Shown in pieces: positions 1 through 5,146 of a stretch of 6,422 nucleotides of DNA. The DNA is from JAWLCQ01 sp041687095. Lineage in GTDB: Bacteria > Planctomycetota > Phycisphaerae > SM23-33. The stretch spans positions 1-6,422 of the forward strand of contig JAWLCQ010000234.1 in NCBI GenBank assembly GCA_041687095.1, read 5' to 3'. The position numbers and the translations under genes were made by a program. The notes under the pieces are model-generated. The model was not told where the DNA came from and did not search any database. It saw nothing but the letters and a program-made list of their open reading frames with translations. Positions within the stretch are counted from its first letter, which is position 1. Each line of letters opens with the position of its first letter.

Positions 1-1421
1 GCTCGCACGCCCCGCTCTACGCCCTGCTGCTGCTGGGCTGGGCGGTGATCGCGGGGCTCGTGGCGGCGACGTGGGAGGACAAGGCCACCGACTTCCACAG
101 CGTCGGTTCGCTCCGCTACGCCCTCACGCAGCCCGGGGTGATCCTGCACTACCTCCGCCTGTCCGTCTGGCCGCATCCGCTGGTGATGTCGTACGGGTGG
201 CGGCTGGCGGAGGGGTGGCGGGAGGTGGCCCTCCCGCTGGGGGCCCTGCTGATCCCCCTCGCCGCTACCGCGTGGGGCCTGGCCCGGCGGCGATGGTACG
301 GGTTCGTGGGCATTCTGTTCTTCGGGGTGCTGGGCCCGTCGTCGAGCTTCGTGCCCACCCAGCAGCCCGCCTTCGAGCACCGCATGTACCTGCCCCTGGC
401 GGCCGTGCTGCTGCTGGCGGTCCTGGCGGCCGAGTGGCTGCTGCGCCTGCTGCCGCGCGGGAGGGCGTACCCCCGTCCGGTGCGGGCGGTCCCCGCCCTC
501 GCCCTGCTCGCCGCCGTCGCCCTGCTGGGATGGCGGACGGGCGTCCGCAACACCGACTACTACACCCGCCTCGACCTGTGGAGCCGCAACCTCGAACACC
601 GCATGGACAGCGGGATGGCCCATTTCGGCATGGCGAATGCCCTGCGCGATCGCGGCCGCCTCCTCGATGCCGAACGCCACTACCGCCGCGCCGCCCAGCT
701 TCGCAGCGACCGCGCGGAGATGCACTTCAACTATGGCAGCATCCTCGCCGACCTCGGCCGCTACGATCAGGCGGTCCAGGAGTACCGCAAGGTCCTGGAA
801 CTTCCGGGCAACCACCCGGGCATCCACCGCAACCTGACGTACGTGCTCACGCAGATGGGGCGCCTCGACGAGGCCCTCGCGCACTGCCGCGAGGCCAACG
901 AGGTCGCCCCGAACCACCCGCTGGTGTCGCTGTACTTCGCGGAGATCCACAACCGCCAGAACCGCCCCGCCCTCGCCGCCCGCTTCGCCCAGCGGGCGAT
1001 CGCCCTCGCGCCCCGCCTGGCCAAGGCCCACTACCAACTGGGCATGGCGAGGATGCGCCTGGGGGAGTGGGCCCCCGCCGTCGCGAGCCTGCGGGAGGCG
1101 GTGCAGGCGGACCCGCAGCACCTCTCGGCGGCGAATTCCCTGGCGTGGATCCTGGCGACCTGCCCCGACCCCGCCGTCCGCAACGGCGGGGACGCGCTGC
1201 GCATCGCCCGAGGTTTTTGTGAAAAAACACGCTATGCAAACCCCATCTTCCTCGATACGTTAGGGGCGGCCTATGCGGAAGTCGGGCAGTTCTCCGACGC
1301 ACTTTCCGCCGCCCGTCAGGCCCTCGACTTGATCGCGGGACAGAACCCCGCCTTCGAGGAGGCCCTGCGGACGCGGATCCGGCTGTACCGCAACGGGCAA
1401 GCATTTCGAGTGCGGCTGTAA
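1..1421 (+). CDS. TMTC-like multi-pass membrane protein with TPR tail, 5'-truncated
   Basis: The reading frame is open from base 3 to the TAA at 1419-1421 (472 residues visible). The true start lies left of the window, because the first codons already align with the middle of the paralogue at 1576-3669. From the visible N-terminus it shows a membrane helix, the DUF1736-like block DKATDFH at about residue 26 followed by LHYLRLSVWPHPL, then RRWYGFVG, PSSSFVPTQQ and FEHRMYLPLAAV, with four further hydrophobic segments. From about residue 205 to the end come about seven TPR units. The sixth carries the CPDPAVRNGG extension (Cys at about residue 387) seen in many planctomycete and verrucomicrobial TPR proteins. 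By family the membrane half is GT-C glycosyltransferase-like (O-mannosyltransferase-type TMTC), with the TPR domain outside the cytoplasm. The catalytic acidic loop is not in the window, and the sugar donor and substrate cannot be read from sequence. A short AT-richer patch lies at about 1213-1262. Confidence 0.9.
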   Translation, partial: SHAPLYALLLLGWAVIAGLVAATWEDKATDFHSVGSLRYALTQPGVILHYLRLSVWPHPLVMSYGWRLAEGWREVALPLGALLIPLAATAWGLARRRWYGFVGILFFGVLGPSSSFVPTQQPAFEHRMYLPLAAVLLLAVLAAEWLLRLLPRGRAYPRPVRAVPALALLAAVALLGWRTGVRNTDYYTRLDLWSRNLEHRMDSGMAHFGMANALRDRGRLLDAERHYRRAAQLRSDRAEMHFNYGSILADLGRYDQAVQEYRKVLELPGNHPGIHRNLTYVLTQMGRLDEALAHCREANEVAPNHPLVSLYFAEIHNRQNRPALAARFAQRAIALAPRLAKAHYQLGMARMRLGEWAPAVASLREAVQADPQHLSAANSLAWILATCPDPAVRNGGDALRIARGFCEKTRYANPIFLDTLGAAYAEVGQFSDALSAARQALDLIAGQNPAFEEALRTRIRLYRNGQAFRVRL

Positions 1422-1456
1422 ACATATCTAACGGCTGTTGCGTGTCAGGAAACAAA

Positions 1457-1523
1457 GGGCGGGCCGTCGCGGGCCCATAGCGCCCGTGTCGTCCCCGGCG
1501 GCAGGCCTGCGGGCTGCGCAGCC
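1457..1523. other. GC-rich palindrome cluster between the two TMTC-like genes
   Basis: The spacer after the first gene holds GGGCC/GGCCC arms (1461-1465 with 1472-1476) flanked by GGGC/GCCC (1457-1460 with 1482-1485). Two perfect short palindromes follow, GCAGGCCTGC (1501-1510) and GGCTGCGCAGCC (1512-1523). No T-tract follows, so a terminator role is only possible. The palindromes suggest that this stretch is non-coding, although the next frame is open through it. Confidence 0.4.
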
Positions 1524-1575
1524 GCGGCGCCCGGTACGATGGACTCCCGATACGCGATGGCGGCTGGTGCACGTC

Positions 1576-3669
1576 ATGTCGGGTCGGCACGGACATCGCG
1601 CACCCGCGCACCGCTCGCGCGGGTCAACCCGCCCCCCCGGGGGCGGAAGGGAACAGGCCCTCCCTGCGCGCCTGAGGCCCCCCCGTTCCCGCCGCCTCCT
1701 CCCCGCCCTCCTCGCCGTCGCCCTCGGCCTCGCCGCCGCCCTCGCCTACGCCAACTCCTTCGCCGGGGAATTCATCTACGACGACCTCAACTCCCTCCGC
1801 GACAACCCCTGCCTCCGCTCCCCCGCCTCCCTCGCCCACGCCGTCTCCCTCCCCCTCTGGAGCACCGGGGCCACCCTCGACGCCCGGCCCGTGCTGGCGA
1901 TGTCCTTCGCCGCCAACTTCGCCCTGCACGAACTGGGCCTCGCGGGATACCACCTCGCCAATCTCGCCATCCACCTCGCCGCCGGGCTCGTGCTCTTCGC
2001 CCTGCTCCGCCACACGCTCCGCCTGCCCGCCCTCCGGGGCCCCTGGGCCGCGCGGGCGGACTGGCTGGCCTTCACGGCCGCCCTGCTGTGGCTGGTCCAC
2101 CCGCTGCAGACGGAGTCGGTGACCTACATCGTCCAGCGGGCGGAGTCGCTGGCGGGGCTGCTGACCCTCCTGACGCTCTACGCGGCCGCGAGGGCGTTCG
2201 CGGCTGACACCCGCCCGTTTCGCGAGGATCGGACCGCTCCCTGCGCCCCGCGCCTGCGGGGGGGGGAGGACCCCGGGGGCCCGCGGGAGCCCTCGCGCAA
2301 GGGCTCCCTTCGCGCGTTTGGATGGTACGCCCTGGCCCTGCTCGCCTGCACCCTCGGGGCGGGCGTGAAGGAGGTCGTGGTCGTCACGCCCCTGCTCGTC
2401 TACCTGTACGACGCGCTGCTGGTCCGCCGTTCCTTCCTCGCCCCCCTGGCGAACCGCGCGGCCTTCTACGCGCTGCTTCTGCTGCTGTGCTGGGGCACGC
2501 TCGCCGCCCTGATCGCCGCCACCTTCGCCGACAAGACCACCGACTTCCACGCCGTCGGCGTCTGGGCCTACCTCCGCACCGAGCCCGGGGTGGTCCTGCA
2601 CTACCTGCGTCTGGCGGTGGTCCCCCACCCGCTGATCCTCTCGTATGGATGGGAGCGGGCGGACACCGTCGCCCGTGTCGTTCCGCCCCTGCTGGCGGTG
2701 CTGGGCCTGCTGGGCGTGACGGGCGTGGGGGTGTGGCGGAAGCGGTGGTACGGGTTCGTGGGGGCGTGGTTCTTCCTGGCGCTGGCCCCCTCGTCGAGCC
2801 TCGTCCCGACGCAGCAGTACGCGTTCGAGCACCGGATGTACCTGGCGCTGGCGGCGGTGACGGTGCTGGCGGTACTGGGGGGCGACTGGCTGGTGCACCG
2901 CATCGAGGCCCGCGGGCGGGGGCGGATGGCGCACGTGGCGGCGGCGGCGGTGCTGGTGGCGGTGACGGGGGCGTGGATCTGGCGGACCCGGGCGCGGAAC
3001 GCCGAGTACGCCGATCCGGCGGGGCTGTGGGAGCGGAACGTCGCCCTGCGGCCGGGGGCGGTCGATGCGCACTTCGGGCTGGGCAACGCCCACCACGCCG
3101 CGGGCCGCCTCCTCCCCGCGGCGGCGGCCTATCGGCGGGTGCTGGCGATTCAGCCCGGGCATCTGGCGGCGAGAATCAACCTGGCGTTGGCGCTCGACAC
3201 GGCGGGGCGCCCTGAGGAAGCCCTGGCGTGCTACGAGGAATCGCTGCGCCTGGGGAAGCCCTCGGCGGCGCTGCACAACAACTTCGCGATCTTCCTGGAA
3301 AAGCACGGGGACCTGCGGCGGGCGGCGGCCCACTACCGCCGGGCCCTCGCGCTCGCCCCGAACCTGGGGGCGCCCTGCAAGAAGCTGGGCAACCTCCTCC
3401 TCCGCTCCGGCGCCCTCGACGACGCCCTCCCCTACCTCCGCCGCGCCGTCCAGAACGATCCAAGCTTCGCCGCCGCCCACAACGACCTCGCCGTCGCCCT
3501 CGAAGCCCTCGGGCATCTGCAGGAGGCCCACCGCCACTACGGCCTCGCCGTCCGCCTCCAGCCCGCGAACGACCGCTACCGCCGGAACCTTGATGAACTC
3601 CAGCGCCGGTTGGCTGACGGGCCGGCCCTCGAACTCTCGGACAGCAAGGCTCGTTCGCCCGCCCCGTGA
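1576..3669 (+). CDS. TMTC-like GT-C membrane protein with C-terminal TPR repeats
   Basis: This is 697 residues from the ATG at 1576. The frame extends back to a TTG at 1438 (743 residues), but that extension runs through palindromic spacer and has no recognisable ribosome site. No start has a clear Shine-Dalgarno; GTG 1567 is another option. After a basic N-terminus comes a membrane helix (about residues 41-62), then FIYDDL with D69-D70, the acidic pair typical of the first outer loop of GT-C glycosyltransferases. HPLQTESVTYIVQRAES begins at 175, a low-complexity insert spans about 211-247, and the DUF1736-like DKTTDFH block begins at about 319. More helices follow, then about five TPR units plus a capping helix from about 496 to 680. 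The family suggests transfer of a lipid-linked sugar to a protein or other acceptor at the membrane, but the substrate is unknown. It is a tandem paralogue of the preceding gene, sharing the DK-TDFH, HYLRL, RRWYGFVG and FEHRMYL blocks. Confidence 0.9.
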   Translation: MSGRHGHRAPAHRSRGSTRPPGGGREQALPARLRPPRSRRLLPALLAVALGLAAALAYANSFAGEFIYDDLNSLRDNPCLRSPASLAHAVSLPLWSTGATLDARPVLAMSFAANFALHELGLAGYHLANLAIHLAAGLVLFALLRHTLRLPALRGPWAARADWLAFTAALLWLVHPLQTESVTYIVQRAESLAGLLTLLTLYAAARAFAADTRPFREDRTAPCAPRLRGGEDPGGPREPSRKGSLRAFGWYALALLACTLGAGVKEVVVVTPLLVYLYDALLVRRSFLAPLANRAAFYALLLLLCWGTLAALIAATFADKTTDFHAVGVWAYLRTEPGVVLHYLRLAVVPHPLILSYGWERADTVARVVPPLLAVLGLLGVTGVGVWRKRWYGFVGAWFFLALAPSSSLVPTQQYAFEHRMYLALAAVTVLAVLGGDWLVHRIEARGRGRMAHVAAAAVLVAVTGAWIWRTRARNAEYADPAGLWERNVALRPGAVDAHFGLGNAHHAAGRLLPAAAAYRRVLAIQPGHLAARINLALALDTAGRPEEALACYEESLRLGKPSAALHNNFAIFLEKHGDLRRAAAHYRRALALAPNLGAPCKKLGNLLLRSGALDDALPYLRRAVQNDPSFAAAHNDLAVALEALGHLQEAHRHYGLAVRLQPANDRYRRNLDELQRRLADGPALELSDSKARSPAP
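2206..2316 (+). repeat. In-frame Arg/Pro-rich insert with perfect palindrome inside the TMTC-like gene
   Basis: Between two hydrophobic segments lies a stretch of about 37 codons rich in Arg, Pro and Gly, ill-suited to the membrane. It contains a G9 run (2258-2266) and a perfect 9-bp inverted repeat, GGGAGCCCT (2285-2293) with AGGGCTCCC (2300-2308), 6-nt loop. From memory of the family, this position is normally a short linker before W-Y-A-L. It looks like a palindromic repeat element inserted in frame, comparable in principle to Rickettsia palindromic elements. That interpretation is an inference; the palindrome and composition are seen directly. Confidence 0.45.
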
Positions 3670-3676
3670 CGCCTGG

Positions 3677-3722
3677 CCTCGTTGCTCGGCACACCTCGAC
3701 GCCCTGCCGCCGAGCAGCGAGG
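3677..3722 (+). terminator. Hairpin terminator candidate after the TMTC-like gene
   Basis: CCTCGTTGCTCGGC (3677-3690) pairs with GCCGAGCAGCGAGG (3709-3722): 14 bp with one G-T wobble and an 18-nt loop, starting 7 nt after the TGA. There is no T-tract, so it may act with Rho or as a 3'-end stabiliser rather than as a classical intrinsic terminator. Confidence 0.5.
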
Positions 3723-3745
3723 GTCTGCCTGTCGTCCCGGCAAGT

Positions 3746-3817
3746 AACTCCGGGCGTCCCGGACAGGGAGTTTCGGGAGTCCCGGCAGGAACGCACGGAG
3801 ATGCGTCCCTGCCGGGA
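3746..3817. repeat. Two adjacent REP-like palindromes
   Basis: AACTCC (3746-3751) pairs with GGAGTT (3767-3772), with CCGGG/CCCGG nested inside. Next, TCCCGGCAGGAACGCA (3780-3795) pairs with TGCGTCCCTGCCGGGA (3802-3817): 16 positions with a single A-C mismatch and loop CGGAGA. The word GTCCCGG recurs at about 3734, 3757 and 3779, and TCCCTGCCG again near 3833. The long stem without a T-tract, in an intergenic spacer, resembles a dispersed REP or BIME-type repeat. Copy number in the genome cannot be judged from this window. Confidence 0.5.
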
Positions 3818-4012
3818 TGTCCGGAATCGAATCCCTGCCGCCCCGCAAGGGCTAAGACGTGTGGAACGACCAGGGCGAGACGCCCCTGCCATGCAGCGCC
3901 CGCCCGCCTGCTCTTTTGAGCGGCAACAAACAGCGCCGCCTGCTCAAGCCGCCCCCCCTCCTCTGCCGATGGTGAGGTGGGCGGTTCCCGTTTCCCCTCC
4001 CCGCCTCCCCCA
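3818..4012. other. Intergenic stretch with no gene recognised
   Basis: Several frames are open here only because of high GC. None shows a plausible start with ribosome site, a domain or a hydrophobic segment. I see no structure beyond pyrimidine-rich runs at about 3949-3965 and 3986-4010. Confidence 0.5.
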
Positions 4013-4092
4013 TGCCGCATTTCGCGGCACTGTCGCACCTTACGACACCCGCCTGTCGCACTCTGCGACAGTAAGTGTTGCATTCTGCGGCA
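4013..4092 (+). promoter_or_regulatory. Four tandem enhancer sites for an NtrC-type activator
   Basis: Four 17-bp hyphenated palindromes lie in a row: TGCCGCATTTCGCGGCA (4013-4029), TGTCGCACCTTACGACA (4031-4047), TGTCGCACTCTGCGACA (4054-4070) and TGTTGCATTCTGCGGCA (4076-4092). They follow TGYYGCA-N3-TRCGRCA, except that site 1 has C in place of the T after the spacer; site 3 is a perfect dyad. Start-to-start spacings are 18, 23 and 22 bp, close to two helical turns for the last three. Relative to the predicted sigma-54 start at 4227 their centres lie at about -206, -188, -165 and -143, the usual range for upstream activating sequences of bacterial enhancer-binding proteins. The activator is not encoded in the window. 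Confidence 0.8.
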
Positions 4093-4170
4093 CTTGGAAA
4101 CATCCCCCCGGGCCATGCCGCGGAGTCGCCCGCGATGGCCAATTTCCTAAAAAGAGCCACCACAAGCACT

Positions 4171-4180
4171 TAAAAAAATT
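4171..4180 (+). promoter_or_regulatory. A-tract between enhancer and promoter, possible bend or IHF/HU region
   Basis: TAAAAAAATT sits between the four activator sites and the -24 element, in an AT-richer spacer that also includes AATTTCCTAAAAAG at about 4141. Sigma-54 promoters commonly use intrinsic or IHF-induced bending here. No clear IHF consensus is seen, so only DNA curvature is suggested. Confidence 0.3.
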
Positions 4181-4200
4181 CCTCCCCGAATTCCGCCGTT

Positions 4201-4216
4201 TGGCACGGGGGTTGTT
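4201..4216 (+). promoter_or_regulatory. Sigma-54 (RpoN) -24/-12 promoter
   Basis: TGGCACGGGGGTTGTT matches the consensus TGGCAC-N5-TTGCW with a single change (C to T at -12). The -24 GG is at 4202-4203 and the -13/-12 bases are GT at 4214-4215, with exact spacing; predicted transcription start is about 4227. Position between the enhancer array and the AGGAG/ATG of the next gene strongly supports it. Confidence 0.8.
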
Positions 4217-4249
4217 ATAGAGAAGGGCGAGGGAGATTGATCAGCAACG

Positions 4250-4254
4250 AGGAG
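4250..4254 (+). promoter_or_regulatory. Shine-Dalgarno AGGAG for the pseudo-receiver gene
   Basis: AGGAG ends 8 nt before the ATG at 4263 and fixes that start. It is the only clear Shine-Dalgarno seen at a gene start in the window. The wider GAGGAG (4249-4254) is complementary to CTCCTC in the second RNA domain downstream. Confidence 0.7.
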
Positions 4255-4262
4255 CCTGAGGG

Positions 4263-4685
4263 ATGTCGGTGATGAGGCCGACAGTTTGCAGGCCATCCGT
4301 GGCGGCCATCGCCACCTGGCCTGAGGAGATGGGAAACCTTTCCCGTCTCGTTGAAACGCTGGAGCGAGGACGATTAATCGTATACGGGCGATTCGCGGAC
4401 TTCCGCATGAATCCGCCGACAAGCCCGTTGTCGATGGTCGTCCTGGCCACGGACGCCGCGCCGCCAGATGTGATGATGGCGATCTCCTGGCTGAGGAGAC
4501 GGTATCTGCAACGACCCATCGTGGTTGTAGGCGATATCGGTTGTGGCGACCACGAAATGGCCGCTCGCATGGGCGGGGCGTGGTACCTCACACGTCCCGT
4601 CCCCGCGGAGATGTGGCGGAAGCTGTTGGAGGATAGTTCCGCCCTGTTGTCCCGCGGCAGCACGGTCAGTCCCGCAAGGGTCTGA
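4263..4685 (+). CDS. Orphan pseudo-receiver-like protein under sigma-54 control
   Basis: 140 residues from an ATG with a good AGGAG site. No DNA-binding, kinase or output domain is visible. The fold pattern resembles a response-regulator receiver: strand VAAIA then acidic E21-E22, strand LIVYG (38-42), strand SMVVLATD (57-64), helix with WLRRRY, strand PIVVVGD (85-91), helix ending AARMGGAWY, and YLTRPV (108-113) in place of the usual K-P motif. The expected phospho-acceptor Asp after strand 3 is replaced (A62; D64 is two residues late) and the conserved Lys is Arg111, so phosphorylation is unlikely. It may be a protein-interaction or decoy receiver, but no function can be assigned. It is less GC-rich than its neighbours. 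Its stop lies within a hairpin and is followed by structured RNA. I do not recognise a named family; receiver-like is a pattern-based call. Confidence 0.7.
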   Translation: MSVMRPTVCRPSVAAIATWPEEMGNLSRLVETLERGRLIVYGRFADFRMNPPTSPLSMVVLATDAAPPDVMMAISWLRRRYLQRPIVVVGDIGCGDHEMAARMGGAWYLTRPVPAEMWRKLLEDSSALLSRGSTVSPARV

Positions 4686-4686
4686 C
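4665..4686 (+). other. Hairpin overlapping the stop codon of the pseudo-receiver gene
   Basis: GTCAG-T-CCC (4665-4673), loop GCAA, GGG-T-CTGAC (4678-4686): five plus three pairs around a T-T mismatch, closed by a GNRA-type loop. The TGA at 4683-4685 is inside the 3' arm. No T-tract follows, so it is more likely a 3'-end or processing structure than a terminator. Confidence 0.5.
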
Positions 4687-4712
4687 ACCGATTAAAAGTG
4701 GATCGAAGATCT

Positions 4713-4779
4713 GACTGAGGAGCCTCAGTCGCGGTGGTTCGCCACCGCGGAACGTTGCCAGTCACGGGAGAATGACTGG
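4713..4779 (+). other. Three consecutive perfect hairpins upstream of the tandem RNA
   Basis: GACTGAGG-AG-CCTCAGTC (4713-4730), CGCGGTGG-TTCG-CCACCGCG (4730-4749) and CCAGTCA-N8-TGACTGG (4758-4764 with 4773-4779). The 2-nt loop of the first would open by at least one pair in RNA. All arms are perfect. The recurring GACTG/CAGTC words permit alternative pairing, for example TGACTG (4712-4717) with CAGTCA (4759-4764). Confidence 0.55.
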
Positions 4780-4795
4780 TGCGATGATCCTCACA

Positions 4796-5078
4796 GGGAC
4801 CCGTACGCCGCCAGAGCCGACCGGTGCAGAGATGAGCGCCTGCTCCGTAAAACCCTTTCCTCCTTTTGGGTTCCCGGTAATGGGTGGGTCCCACACGGTA
4901 GAGATCTTGGCGCCAATGCGAAGGCCCGTAGAGATGAGCGCCTACGAGCACCCTCCGGCCTCTCCTCCGCCGGAATATCGCACGAATGTTGGAGCCTCAC
5001 TTGGAGAGGGGATCTCTACCACCAATGGCGAAGGGCGATGCAAGCACTCGCAAGAGACTTGTTTCGCCCTCTTTTTTT
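4796..5078 (+). ncRNA. Candidate tandem-domain structured RNA of unknown class
   Basis: Two similarly built domains are followed by an intrinsic terminator. Domain 1 is closed by GGGACCC (4796-4802) with GGGTCCC (4886-4892). Domain 2 is closed by GGTAGAGATC (4897-4906) with GATCTCTACC (5011-5020), plus two T-G wobbles. Inside each is a hairpin with the identical 10-nt loop AGATGAGCGC: stem GCAG/CTGC at 4826-4843 and CGTAG/CTACG at 4927-4946, so a C-G pair is replaced by T-A. Each then has a second hairpin whose loop shows TCCTCC, on unrelated stems: AACCC/GGGTT (4851-4872) and CCGGC/GCCGG (4955-4973). No known family is recognised. The 5' end is unknown; it may be part of the sigma-54 transcript from 4227. 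It could also be a riboswitch-like leader of the gene at 5147, whose ATG lies about 70 nt after the terminator. The T-tract fixes the + strand. Confidence 0.6.
5032..5078 (+). terminator. Intrinsic terminator closing the structured RNA
   Basis: AGGGCGA (5032-5038) pairs with TCGCCCT (5064-5070). Inside, GCAAG (5040-5044) pairs with CTTGT (5058-5062), then CTC-GCAA-GAG (5047-5056) with a GNRA loop. A C and seven Ts (5072-5078) follow. This is the only hairpin with a proper T-tract in the window. Confidence 0.85.
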
Positions 5079-5134
5079 GCGCCCGCTTTTCTTTTGCTAT
5101 TGTCCATTCCGCTCCCCCTCGCCCCCTTTGCTGC

Positions 5135-5140
5135 TATCAT
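5135..5140 (+). promoter_or_regulatory. Possible -10 element giving a leaderless start
   Basis: TATCAT resembles a -10 hexamer and ends 6 nt before the ATG at 5147, which would put the first transcribed base at or near the A of the start codon. No convincing -35 is seen at 16-18 bp spacing and no Shine-Dalgarno precedes the gene, so this is tentative. Confidence 0.3.
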
Positions 5141-5146
5141 GGGCCC

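Noticed and set aside
1438..1575. TTG start giving a longer TMTC-like protein
   Set aside because: There is no ribosome site. The added residues come from palindromic spacer and precede an already basic N-terminus, so ATG 1576 is preferred, though not proven.
4013..4092. CRISPR-like array from the four repeated sites
   Set aside because: The units are 17-bp dyads with 1-6 bp gaps, too short and close for repeat-spacer structure; position upstream of a -24/-12 element explains them.
1624..4116. An 830-codon open frame on the minus strand
   Set aside because: It is the antisense shadow of the TMTC-like gene in GC-rich DNA. It is low complexity (runs of Gly, Arg, Glu, Gln), shows no domain, and runs into the palindromes and enhancer array.
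3666..4220. Plus-strand open frame of 184 codons in the intergenic spacer
   Set aside because: It overlaps the hairpins, enhancer sites and promoter, has Cys/Arg/Pro-rich noise composition and no ribosome site.
4826..4946. Hammerhead-like GATGAG core
   Set aside because: The required CUGAUGA and matching GAAA/cleavage elements are absent; the words lie in hairpin loops instead.
4241..4951. A 236-codon open frame on the minus strand over the pseudo-receiver and RNA
   Set aside because: It has no recognisable domain, and the sigma-54 promoter, Shine-Dalgarno and terminator all point to the plus strand.
4796..5020. Known RNA families (6S, RNase P, tmRNA, SRP, c-di-GMP, glutamine, glycine and SAH riboswitches)
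   Set aside because: I compared remembered core motifs on both strands and found no match. A covariance-model search would settle it.
4772..5146. Upstream extension of the metallophosphoesterase frame
   Set aside because: It crosses the structured RNA and an intrinsic terminator, has no domain, and family length and motifs fit the ATG at 5147.
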